Assembly: GCA_030765525.1 (NCBI GenBank)
Contig: JAVCCK010000023.1
Span: forward strand, 124,001-188,000
Length of the DNA stretch: 64,000 bases
From: Candidatus Lernaella stagnicola
GTDB lineage: Bacteria; Lernaellota; Lernaellaia; Lernaellales; Lernaellaceae
Direction: 5' to 3'
Below are positions 8,819-17,089 of this stretch, piece after piece (the stretch's first letter is position 1; each line of letters begins with the position of its first letter). The position numbers and the translations under genes were made by a program. Under the pieces are notes generated by a model. It made no database searches and was not told the DNA's origin. It was given only the letters and a program-made list of their open reading frames with translations.

Positions 8819-11197
8819 CTACCGGCCCCACGCGGATGGTTCGGGGCCCATGACCAATTCGAGCGTCCCACCTCCGGCGATGGTTTCGTGGGCCAAACGC
8901 GGTTCGTTGAGCGGCTCGCCGTTTAGCCGCGCGGATTGAATGTAGATATTCTCCGGCGAATTGTTCTCGGCGGTGATGATGAACTCCCCGCCCGGCAAAT
9001 GAAGTCTGATTTCGTCGAATACCGGGCTGCCGATCTGGTACTCCGGCGTGCAGGGGCTGAGCGGAAACAAGCCGATCGCCGCCCATACATACCAGGCCGC
9101 CAAGGTACCGCCGTCTTCGTTGCCCGCGATGCCGTCGGGACCCACGAAGTACTCGTGTTCCAGGACATGCCGCGACCACTTCTGGGTGAGGTCGGGTCGA
9201 CCGGCGTCGTTGAACATGAAGGCGGCCTGCAAGTCGTGCTGGTTACCGTGCCAGTAATAGGGATTGGGTAAGGCGTCGACGGGATCACGCACGGATTCGG
9301 CGAAAAACTCGTCGAGTGTGGCGACCATAACGGCGGCGTCGCCGAATAGCGCAACGAGGCCGGGCACGTCGTGCGGGACAAACCACCGCCAGTGCCTCGC
9401 GCTGCCTTGGGTGTAGTCTTCGCCCCACGGATACCAGGCCAGGAGGACGCGTCGCCAGTTGCCCTCGGAGTCGCGACCGCGAAAGTACCCACTCGGCGCG
9501 TGCCAGAGAGTTTCGTAATTCGTGGCGCGCTGGGCGAAGGTTTCGGCATCTTCCTCGTGTCCCAGTGCCGCAGCCAAGCCCGCGATGCAGTGGTCGTCGT
9601 AGGCGTATTCCAAGGTGCGCGAGACCGAGTGGCCGGTGTTGTCGGTGGTGCAGTACCCGATGGTCAGGTAGTGCTCGAGATCGCTGCGGCCCGCATGGGG
9701 CGTGGGCTCGGTGGCGTGCAATACCATCGCGTCGTAGGCGAAATCAACGTCGAAATCGGTAATGCCCTTCAGGTACGCCTCGCCAATAACGCTGTCGCTG
9801 TGCGTGCCGATCATGCTGCCGGTATAACCCTTGCCTTGCGGCCAGCGCGGCAGGTAACCGCCCTGCTCGGCCATCTTCAGCAGAGAGACGACAAAATCAC
9901 GCGACAGGCCGGGGTCCAACAACGTGATGAGCGGATGCAGCGTGCGGAAAGTATCCCACAGCGACATGTCGGTGTAGTACGTGAAGCCCTCGGCTTGATG
10001 AATGCCGTCGTCGAAGCCGATGTATGCGCCGCCCTGCTCGGTAAAGAGCGTCGGCATGATGAACGAGCGGTATAGGAAGGTATGAAACAGCCGTTGCTGT
10101 TTGATCGTGCCGCCGGTCACTTCGACCACGCCGAAAAGATCGCGCCAGGCGTCACGGTTATTGGCGACCAGCGCGGGGAAATCAAAGGCCGGGATTTCAT
10201 CCTCCAAGTTGGCGCGCGCTTGATCGACGCTGATGTAGGAAAGGCCGATTTTGACCAGCAGAGGCTCGTCGCCGGTCAACGCGAAACCGAAATACGCGCC
10301 GATGTCGTCTCCGGCGGCCGATTCGCTTTGCGGCGTGCGTCCGGCAGGGTCGAACGCTCCGTAATCGGCGAAGGGTTCCGAAAAGCGCGCGACAAAGAAC
10401 ACACCCAGGCCGTCGTAGTCGTCGCTGAACTCGCCGGCCTGCCAAAACGAGCCGCTGATTTCCTGCTCGTCGACATCGATACTGAGCGCCGCGTCGCTGA
10501 CATCGTGCGGGCGAATCGAGCCGCCAAGGTCGAGCACGAGGTAGGGAGTTTCCGCGCCCGCGTCGTAGGTGAAACGATAAAGCGTCGACCATCGGCCGGA
10601 GGTGAGTTCGACCGAGGTGTTGGTCGGGCCGACTTTCACCGCGTAGTACCCGACGCCCGCCGTTTCGGAGCCGGGAATCTTCAGCCCCAGGTACCCGTTG
10701 TCGCGCACGAGATCGTTATCCATACCCAGCACGGGCATGAGTCGCACGTTGCCGTAGTCGCTATCGCCCGTGCCGATCATCCGGTTCTGGCTGAAGCCGC
10801 GAATGTGGCTGTCTTCGAACCAATAGCCCGCGTAGTGATGGAACGCCGGCAAGTAGTACGCGGTGCCGATGGAGGTGTCGGGGCCGGGACGAACCATGCC
10901 GTTGGGCATTTGGGGGCCGGGGTGGAGTTGCGCCGCGCCGTACCCGACACCGCCGGTGCCGGTAAACATATCGACCAAGTCGATCGGTTCGGGAAGTGGC
11001 GGGGGCGCGGTGTCGTCGTCATCATCATCATCGTCGTCATCGAGCGCCGTGTCGTTGTCATCGTCGTCCGTCGCAGTTTCGTCGTCGTCGATCGGCGAAG
11101 CGGACGCATCGTCGTCATCATCGCTAACGCCGCATCCCAACGCGAGAAGCAACGCGAGGCCAACAAAAATGCTCCAGTAAAACTTCGTTTTGCTCAT
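8819..11197 (-). CDS. GH92-family alpha-mannosidase-like lipoprotein
   Basis: This 792-residue protein has a signal peptide with lipobox LALGC (Cys22), then an Asp-rich linker of about 45 residues, then a full-length GH92 module (N-terminal beta-sandwich plus (alpha/alpha)6 barrel). Motifs seen are VDMFTGTGG near the start, HPGPQMPNGMVRPGPD, the SLWDTFRTLHPL loop, and GNEDGGTLAAWYVWAAIGLFPLSP with YQIGSPVFDE near the end. GH92 enzymes are calcium-dependent exo-alpha-mannosidases, mostly alpha-1,2; linkage specificity cannot be told here. Lipid anchoring suggests action on mannans or glycans at the cell surface. The ATG follows GAGGAGGGCG. A subtilase gene lies directly downstream. Confidence 0.92.
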   Translation of the reverse strand: MSKTKFYWSIFVGLALLLALGCGVSDDDDDASASPIDDDETATDDDDNDTALDDDDDDDDDDTAPPPLPEPIDLVDMFTGTGGVGYGAAQLHPGPQMPNGMVRPGPDTSIGTAYYLPAFHHYAGYWFEDSHIRGFSQNRMIGTGDSDYGNVRLMPVLGMDNDLVRDNGYLGLKIPGSETAGVGYYAVKVGPTNTSVELTSGRWSTLYRFTYDAGAETPYLVLDLGGSIRPHDVSDAALSIDVDEQEISGSFWQAGEFSDDYDGLGVFFVARFSEPFADYGAFDPAGRTPQSESAAGDDIGAYFGFALTGDEPLLVKIGLSYISVDQARANLEDEIPAFDFPALVANNRDAWRDLFGVVEVTGGTIKQQRLFHTFLYRSFIMPTLFTEQGGAYIGFDDGIHQAEGFTYYTDMSLWDTFRTLHPLITLLDPGLSRDFVVSLLKMAEQGGYLPRWPQGKGYTGSMIGTHSDSVIGEAYLKGITDFDVDFAYDAMVLHATEPTPHAGRSDLEHYLTIGYCTTDNTGHSVSRTLEYAYDDHCIAGLAAALGHEEDAETFAQRATNYETLWHAPSGYFRGRDSEGNWRRVLLAWYPWGEDYTQGSARHWRWFVPHDVPGLVALFGDAAVMVATLDEFFAESVRDPVDALPNPYYWHGNQHDLQAAFMFNDAGRPDLTQKWSRHVLEHEYFVGPDGIAGNEDGGTLAAWYVWAAIGLFPLSPCTPEYQIGSPVFDEIRLHLPGGEFIITAENNSPENIYIQSARLNGEPLNEPRLAHETIAGGGTLELVMGPEPSAWGR

Positions 11198-11294
11198 GAA
11201 AAACGCCCTCCTCGAACGGTGTGGCGACCGAACGGAATTTCGACCGAAAATACCATATTCGGCGTTTCCCGCCTAAAAAAAGCGTTTGCCGCGA

Positions 11295-11352
11295 GGCCCT
11301 AACGGGCCGGGTTCCGGTAAAAACGAAATGCGCGTGGTCCGTAATGGACCAC
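11295..11352. repeat. Two perfect short inverted repeats in the 11.2-11.47 kb intergenic stretch
   Basis: GGCCC-TAAC-GGGCC (11295-11308) and GTGGTCC-GTAAT-GGACCAC (11334-11352) are perfect hairpins 25 bases apart. Neither has a T-tract. They lie between the GH92 start and the broken Ig-like repeat gene and could be remnants of an operator or of the lost 5' part of that gene. The rest of 11198-11466 shows no gene. Confidence 0.4.
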
Positions 11353-11466
11353 TATCTTCTGCTTGCATGTCGTAAGCCCTCAAAATTCATGGTTTTTTTC
11401 AGATTCCGCCTCATGCCGGTACCCATCGGCGTCGATAACTTAATGTGGGCGTCGATCCCGAACTGA

Positions 11467-12036
11467 TGTCGCTTCCTTTTTTTTCGCGGGCTGCTCGTGG
11501 TTTTCGGGACGGACGGGTGGAATATCCGCGCCAGCTTGTTCCAAAACGGCTCGTGGACCGGCCGGCACTTGTGCGACAACTTGCCGGCGACCGCCTCCTC
11601 GTGCGACTACACGGTGCCTGATGATTTGGCGGAGGGCGACGACTATCAGGTGCAGGTCTACTTCATGGGACACGGCGTCTATCAGGATTTCAGCGGCGCG
11701 TTTTCGGTGGCCGCACCGACCGAGCCTTTCGTGCAGATACTGACCCCGGCGGCGGAAGACGTGTGGGAGGTTGGGACCGAACAGGCCGTGACGTGGAACG
11801 CGCACAATTCCGAAAACTGGTCGATTCGCGCCAGCCTGTTCAAGAACGGCGCGTGGACCGGGCAGCACTTGTGCGACAACCTGCCCGCCGCGGCGCGGTC
11901 ATGCTCCTTTGCCGTACCGCAGGACCTCACGCCGGACGACGATTACCAAGTGCAGGTCTATTACATGTACCACGGCGCGTACCAGGATCTGAGCAAGGCT
12001 TTCACCATCGCCGCGCCGGCCAGCCGCGTGTGGTAG
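11467..12036 (+). pseudogene. 5'-truncated remnant of a tandem Ig-like (Kre9/KNH-type) repeat surface protein
   Basis: The frame from after the TGA at 11464 to the TAG at 12034-12036 encodes one partial and one complete copy of the same module. The complete copy runs from EPFVQILTPAAEDVWEVGT through WNAHNSENWSIRASLF to AFTIAAP, as in Kre9/KNH-type beta-sandwich domains. The first copy begins only at WNIRASLF, exactly half way through the module. The only possible start is a GTG at 11497 without a ribosome site, there is no signal peptide, and a run of eight T (11477-11484) precedes it. I therefore read it as the tail of a broken gene. A short cytosolic protein is the less likely alternative. 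It converges on the leftward gene ending at 12044. Confidence 0.6.
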
Positions 12037-12043
12037 GGCCGGG

Positions 12044-12505
12044 TTAGTCGACTTCGATTTCGATGAACTCGTTGCCGTGGTCGTCGGTTTTCGTCGGATA
12101 GCTCGGCAACGGTTTCGGATTCACTTGCGCCAAATAAAGCCGGCTGATTATTTCCTCATTGGGCAGATCGAGCACGCTTAGCGTGACCTGCAGTTCCTGC
12201 GGCCCCGGTTCCACAACTCGTACTTGAAACGTGAAGTGGGTCTTCGTGCCGGGCTTCAGGTTGGAAAGGACCTCGCTCCGCACCCCCTTCAACAGGGTGA
12301 GCCCCTTGGTCGTTTCCACCGTCAGCCCGGCCCGTTCGAACGCCGTGCGCGGTTCGATCGACAGTTCGAAAACCAACACCCGCCCGACCTTCGCCTGGAT
12401 TTTCTCCGGCGATATGTCGCCGCCGAGCGGGTGTAGTTCTTTACCGGCCGCCACGCCGCATGCGAGGCACAACGCAAGCAGAATCGTGATCAGTGTTCGT
12501 TTCAT
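12044..12505 (-). CDS. Small secreted protein of unknown function, coupled to the gluzincin gene
   Basis: The 153-residue product has a signal peptide (MKRTLITILLALCLACGVAAG) and a predicted all-beta mature domain of about 130 residues with no cysteines. Strands such as VLVFELSIEP and THFTFQVRVVEPGPQELQVTLSV suggest an Ig-like or fibronectin-like fold. The ATG overlaps the TGA of the upstream metallopeptidase-like gene in an ATGA arrangement, so translation is likely coupled and the two may act together in the envelope, for example as peptidase and inhibitor or partner. I do not recognise the family. Confidence 0.7.
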   Translation of the reverse strand: MKRTLITILLALCLACGVAAGKELHPLGGDISPEKIQAKVGRVLVFELSIEPRTAFERAGLTVETTKGLTLLKGVRSEVLSNLKPGTKTHFTFQVRVVEPGPQELQVTLSVLDLPNEEIISRLYLAQVNPKPLPSYPTKTDDHGNEFIEIEVD

Positions 12506-14817
12506 TTACACGACGTCACAGCGGCGAAATCGTAACTTAATTCATGCAAGCCCTTCACGTTGCCCTGCACGCCCTTGGTGTTATCGCCCTTGTCGCCGTA
12601 GCCCAGGCAGAACCATCCGTCGAGGAAATCGACCAGGTCGCGCCCGGCCTTGCCGCGGTCTTTGAATTTGGCGTTCCCGGACTGCAGGTAACCGGTCATG
12701 ATGTTCCAGACGTTCGTGCGCTTGCTGATCGTGTCTTTGGATTCATTCGTGGAATCGGCTAGATCCAACAACACGGCCGAGACGATAGCCTCGCTGAGGC
12801 CGCCGTCTAGTTTTCCGCCGGTGTTGCCTTTCGGCCGATTAGCAGGCGGCGTTTCGATGCTGTAGTAGACGCCCATGCCGTCTTTGTCCGTATCCATATA
12901 GGTGGTTACTTTGTTCGCCGATACGCCGACGTAGGTTGCCCAGCCTTCCGCAAAGGCCAACGACGGTTTGACGCGGTCCTGTGACGAGTGCCCGCCGCCC
13001 GGGCTGTCGTTTTTGCTGATCGACGCATGCACAATGTGGCCGTACTCGTGCCCGATGATGACGTCGTCATACTCGTCCGTGTCCGATTCCATGCCCAAAA
13101 TGTAGACTTTGCCGTCTCTGGTGGCGAACGACGACGCCTGGCCTTTGGGCTTTTGGCCGCGTGTCCAGAAAAACTGAACCAGCGGCATTTTTCTGCCGCT
13201 CGCCGACCAGACAAACTGCCATCCACGCACACCGACCTCGAAAATATTTAGGGCGCCGCCTTCTTTTTCGCGCTTTACCTCGATGTTGAGATCGGTTTTG
13301 AAGGGGTCGTCGCGCTCGTCGATTGTTTCGGTCTTCCAGGTATAGAGCTTACTGTCGAGGTTCTTAACGCTTTGTTTCAGCCCGTCCTTGTCGGCCTCGG
13401 CGGCCAACCGCACGAAGTAGCCCGGCTCGTCCTCGTTGATGAAGGTCAGTTCGTACTCGCCCTCGGAGTTGGTGTGGCCTTCGGCCAGCACTTCGTCGTC
13501 GTCTTCGCGCACAACCTGCACTTTGGCGAAGCGCACCGGCACCATCTGCCCGGTAGCCGACAGGCCCGTCTTCTTGATCGCGAAGTCTTCATACTTCATC
13601 GTGCCCGACACGCTGTTGCCGCAGTAGGACTCGACCAACCAAATGTCGCTGCTGCCCGTCCCGCCCAAGCCGAACGGCTCGACCAAGGGGGAATCGTCGC
13701 CGCAGTAGGTGATGGTTACCGTGCCGCTCGCGCCGCCGACCTCGCAGTCGGCGTACATCTCCGCGCTGACAATGAACTCGCCGGACGGCGAAGCGCCTTC
13801 AGGCCAGTACACGTTTTCGTTGTTGATGCCGTCGATGTTGCAGCCGGGGTTGGAATCCAGGTCAAGCTGCCCGCCCGTGGCCGAGGTTTTGTGACCGTAA
13901 TAGATCTCCTCGCCGCTGGGCTCCATCACGTGCAGGTCCACGTCGGTTGGGGTATCCCAACTGAGGCTGACTTTCACTTCGCCTTCGGCAACTTCCACAC
14001 CGTCGAGCAGCAGGTCGTACAGGGCGCTTACCGCGCCGATTCCGTCGAGCAATTCGACGATAATGTTCACGGCGTTGGCCTTGGCGGTCAACTGATCGAA
14101 AATGTCGGAATCGAAACTCAACTCGAACTCCACCGTGCCGCCCGAGGCGTTCACCGGTGTGAGGTAGTATCCTTGGAAGCCGCTGACGCCGATCAGCACA
14201 TGGGTGACGTCTTCCGCGCCGGTGAATGATACTTCGTAGGTGGAACTGGAGCCGTTAATGTAGGTCGCCGGCCCGGTTACGGCGGTAATGACCGGCGCCT
14301 CGGCGGTGCCGCTGGACGCGGGCAGGTCTTCGAAGTTGAACACGCCGCCGGTAACCTCGATGGGCGGAATGTCCGGGTCGCTCGCTTGCACCTCGAAGAA
14401 ACCTTCGAGAATTTCGGTGCCGCCGTCGCTCAACGTCGCGGTAGCTGACAAGTGACACGAGCCGCTCGCGGCGGAGATGCCGGAGACTTCCAAGGGCGAA
14501 GCGCCGCTCGCTCCGACCACGGAACCGCAGCCCGCGCCATCGACGATAAGCGTGATGCTCGTGGCGTTATCCACTTCAATAACGACATCCACCGCCGAAC
14601 TCGACAGTGGGCGCTCGGGGTCCACGAACATCGGCGGCGGGTCGGCCACGCCGTCGTTTTTCAGATCTTCGTCGTTGGAGAGAATGTCGTCTTCGTTGAA
14701 AGCGTCATCGTCGCCACTATCGTCCTCTTCAGCCGCATCGCAGTAGCACGATAAAAAGCCGCCAAACATGATGACCACGATCATAAGCAAATAGACTGAA
14801 AACCGGATATTTTTCAT
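12502..14817 (-). CDS. Secreted gluzincin-like metallopeptidase lipoprotein with DUF2135-type beta domain
   Basis: This 771-residue protein starts at the ATG at 14817, preceded by AAGAGGAG, with a hydrophobic export segment and FLSC as possible lipobox. An Asp/Glu-rich linker follows. Ig-like domains come next, then a DUF2135-like domain (about 281-400: LSWDTPTDVDLHVMEPSGEE, ENVYWPEGASPSGEF), a carboxypeptidase-regulatory-like strand set (AEGHTNSEGEYELTF), and finally a zincin domain. The zinc motif HEYGH lies near residue 590, and the third ligand is probably the Glu of FAEGWATY about 30 residues on, the gluzincin pattern. The role is probably surface proteolysis. The next gene overlaps by 4 bases. 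Calling it an active peptidase rests on motifs only. Confidence 0.8.
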   Translation of the reverse strand: MKNIRFSVYLLMIVVIMFGGFLSCYCDAAEEDDSGDDDAFNEDDILSNDEDLKNDGVADPPPMFVDPERPLSSSAVDVVIEVDNATSITLIVDGAGCGSVVGASGASPLEVSGISAASGSCHLSATATLSDGGTEILEGFFEVQASDPDIPPIEVTGGVFNFEDLPASSGTAEAPVITAVTGPATYINGSSSTYEVSFTGAEDVTHVLIGVSGFQGYYLTPVNASGGTVEFELSFDSDIFDQLTAKANAVNIIVELLDGIGAVSALYDLLLDGVEVAEGEVKVSLSWDTPTDVDLHVMEPSGEEIYYGHKTSATGGQLDLDSNPGCNIDGINNENVYWPEGASPSGEFIVSAEMYADCEVGGASGTVTITYCGDDSPLVEPFGLGGTGSSDIWLVESYCGNSVSGTMKYEDFAIKKTGLSATGQMVPVRFAKVQVVREDDDEVLAEGHTNSEGEYELTFINEDEPGYFVRLAAEADKDGLKQSVKNLDSKLYTWKTETIDERDDPFKTDLNIEVKREKEGGALNIFEVGVRGWQFVWSASGRKMPLVQFFWTRGQKPKGQASSFATRDGKVYILGMESDTDEYDDVIIGHEYGHIVHASISKNDSPGGGHSSQDRVKPSLAFAEGWATYVGVSANKVTTYMDTDKDGMGVYYSIETPPANRPKGNTGGKLDGGLSEAIVSAVLLDLADSTNESKDTISKRTNVWNIMTGYLQSGNAKFKDRGKAGRDLVDFLDGWFCLGYGDKGDNTKGVQGNVKGLHELSYDFAAVTSCK

Positions 14818-15041
14818 TGCAAACTCCTCTTTTGATTCGGCGGGACGCGAACGTCCCTCCCGGGATCGGGCGCGCCGGGCCATTATGGCCAAAGTACCTC
14901 GTCGATGAGGCGCGCGCCGCCTCTAAATATCGGGTAATTCTACTTGGAGCCGGATACGGCTGCAATCTGGTTAACGATTACGGTTGTTGAGCGACGGTCG
15001 CATCTTTATTCCATGGTTTCCGTTACTGGAAGCGCCTCGTG

Positions 15042-16289
15042 TTACTCGTCGCTTTCATCGCTTTGCGAAGAGCGACCGCGCGCGGCGTTGACGGCGTCAC
15101 GGGCCTCTTTTTCGATGCGCTTGAGCAACCGCTTGGCCCATACGAACTGTGTGGCGAGCAGCCCGAGGCCGACGGCGATGACCACCGTGCCGGGCCCCGG
15201 CAGGAAGAGTAACGCGGCGCCGACCAGAAGCAGGGTCACGCCGGCGATGGCAACGAATATCTTGCGAATGCGGCGGCCGGTCGCTTTGAGCCACTGCAAC
15301 ATTTCCTCTTGGCTTTCCAGCGGCGGAATTTGGCGCTTGGGTCGCGCCGCCGCGACGGAAACGAGGATGCCGGCGAATATAATGGTGGCAATCACGATCA
15401 GCGAAACCGTGGTGGGAATCGGGTAGTGGTGGGTGAGGATCATCTTGGTGCCGACGAACGCCAACAGGAACACGAGGCTGTATCTTAGGTAGCGGAAGCG
15501 TTCCAAGAGCGCGGCCAGGGCAAAATACAAAGACCGCAAGCCCAGGATGGCGAACACGTTGGACGTGAACACCAAAAAGGGGTCGCGCGTCACGGCGATG
15601 ACCGCCGGAATGGAATCGACGGCGAACAGCAGGTCGGCGCTTTCGACCGCAACCAGTGCGATGCACAACGGCGTGCCCCACCACCTGCCTTCACGCTTGA
15701 CGAAGAAATGGGGGCCTTCGATTTCGCGAGTGATCGGCAGCAGTTTTTTCGCCGCCCGTACCAGCAGATTGCGCTCGGGGTCTACCTTCTCATGGTGCGT
15801 CACGAGCATTTTGAGGGCGGTATAAATCAGGAAGCCGCCGAACACGTAAATCATCCACGCGAAGTGCTCAAGGGCCGCGATACCGGCGAAAATCATCACG
15901 GCCCGCATGACGATAGCGCCCAGCACGCCCCAGAAAAGCAGGCGGTGCTGATAGGCGTTGGGCACACCGAAGAAGGTGAAGATCATCGCGATCACGAAGA
16001 TGTTGTCGAGGCTGAGGGTTTTCTCGATGAGGTAACCGGTCAGGTATTGCAGCGCCGCTTGGTGCCCCGAGAGTTGCTTGCCGATGGTCTCGCCGACACC
16101 CCACCAATGATGCTCGTAAAGCAGAAAAATAAAACCGTTGAAGACGAACGACAGTGCAATCCAGAAAGCAGTCCAGCCCAAGGCCTCGCGCATGGATACG
16201 GTGTGCGGCCGACGGTTGAAAACGCCGAGGTCCAGCGCCAACAATCCGCCGATGAGGATGAGAAACGATATCCACAGCCAAATGACCAA
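15042..16289 (-). CDS. TerC-family membrane protein fused to a PGPGW transmembrane domain
   Basis: The product is 415 residues with about nine membrane helices. Residues about 1-330 match the TerC/Alx family, with LDLGVFNRR near the start, EKTLSLDNIFVIAMIF and AVESADLLFAVDSIPAV, the two acidic motifs of the family. The last about 70 residues carry LLVGAALLFLPGPGTVVIAVGLGLL, the PGPGW transmembrane hallmark, which is usually a separate small protein. TerC/Alx proteins are linked to Mn2+ export, metal loading of secreted proteins, and tellurite or alkaline stress. The start is a TTG at 16289 after GGAAAGGTAGG; no ATG fits better. A GC-rich hairpin lies in the leader. Confidence 0.88.
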   Translation of the reverse strand: MVIWLWISFLILIGGLLALDLGVFNRRPHTVSMREALGWTAFWIALSFVFNGFIFLLYEHHWWGVGETIGKQLSGHQAALQYLTGYLIEKTLSLDNIFVIAMIFTFFGVPNAYQHRLLFWGVLGAIVMRAVMIFAGIAALEHFAWMIYVFGGFLIYTALKMLVTHHEKVDPERNLLVRAAKKLLPITREIEGPHFFVKREGRWWGTPLCIALVAVESADLLFAVDSIPAVIAVTRDPFLVFTSNVFAILGLRSLYFALAALLERFRYLRYSLVFLLAFVGTKMILTHHYPIPTTVSLIVIATIIFAGILVSVAAARPKRQIPPLESQEEMLQWLKATGRRIRKIFVAIAGVTLLLVGAALLFLPGPGTVVIAVGLGLLATQFVWAKRLLKRIEKEARDAVNAARGRSSQSDESDE

Positions 16290-16317
16290 ACGTGCCTACC
16301 TTTCCCGATTATGACGA

Positions 16318-16350
16318 CGGCCGGGAAAGCGAAAACTCCTTCTCCGGCCG
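16318..16350 (-). other. Hairpin in the leader of the TerC gene
   Basis: CGGCCGG (16318-16324) pairs with CCGGCCG (16344-16350), about 30 bases upstream of the TTG start. TerC/Alx genes are often controlled by yybP-ykoY Mn2+ riboswitches, but I could not fit the conserved loops of that motif here, so no riboswitch is claimed. Confidence 0.35.
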
Positions 16351-16474
16351 CGGAAACAACGCCGTCGCTTCGCTTCGGGTTGTCGAAATCATATGTCACC
16401 TTTTCCGAAAATCAATCCTTACCGGCAAATCTCGGAAACGGGGGAGTCGAACGGCGCGCCCGTCTTTTGTTACC

Positions 16475-17002
16475 TCAGCGGCCCGTGGCCTCGGAAATCA
16501 AACTTCGCAACGCCACCCGGGTTAAGTCGTCGCCACCAAGCAGAAACTGCAACTCACGCAACACTTCCTCCGCCGGACCGAGCGGATAGCAATCACTCTC
16601 CGGCAGTTCCACGAGGGGGAAATCGTCGTCGTTGATCGGACAGATATCGCGGTACTCCACCCATTCGCCGTCCTGCTCCACCAGCCAGCGCAGCGGTAGC
16701 CCCTGCGTGCGGCACACGTAGGGTCGCGCGCTGTAGACCCGGCAGCGGTCTTCCCCGTCAAGAAACGCACAGCGCCCCACCGGCCCCGGGACGCCGCCCT
16801 TGAGCACGTCCGGGAACTCGCGGCGGATACGCAGCGCCTCCACGGCGAAAACCGTGAGATCGTCCTGACAACACGACGCGCAGCCCGGCCCGCACTTCAG
16901 GGAGCGCGGCAATCGTTCGACAATGCCCGCCGCGGTGCGGTCAACCTGGGCGTGAAGTTCACGCAGCTTTTGTAGTAGCTCTGCTTCGGTGATGCGGCTC
17001 AC
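16475..17002 (-). CDS. YkgJ-family cysteine-cluster (zinc/iron-chelating) protein
   Basis: This 175-residue cytosolic protein carries the family pattern C37-x3-C41-x2-CC (44-45), then C78, C87 (RCRVYSARP) and C97 (YVCRTQG). These cysteines are thought to bind Zn or an Fe-S centre; the biochemical role of the family is not firmly known. The start is a GTG at 17002 with AAGGAG 7-9 bases upstream. It lies between the TerC gene and the end of the helicase-like gene, on the same strand as both, with an 87-base gap to the latter. I see no functional link to the neighbours. Confidence 0.85.
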   Translation of the reverse strand: MSRITEAELLQKLRELHAQVDRTAAGIVERLPRSLKCGPGCASCCQDDLTVFAVEALRIRREFPDVLKGGVPGPVGRCAFLDGEDRCRVYSARPYVCRTQGLPLRWLVEQDGEWVEYRDICPINDDDFPLVELPESDCYPLGPAEEVLRELQFLLGGDDLTRVALRSLISEATGR

Positions 17003-17089
17003 GCCTCGACTCCTTGGGTCTTATCGCCCTCGTCGGCGACGCGACCCTACCACAACTGCACCGGGTATCAATCGGAAAGCGGCCTGCGG

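Noticed and set aside
10082-11302. A 406-codon plus-strand frame opposite the GH92 gene
   Set aside because: Its Val/Ile-only stretch is the complement of the Asp codons in the lipoprotein linker, so it is a shadow.
16290-16474. Mn2+ (yybP-ykoY) riboswitch before the TerC gene
   Set aside because: Only one GC-rich hairpin is visible; the conserved loop sequences of the motif could not be placed by eye.
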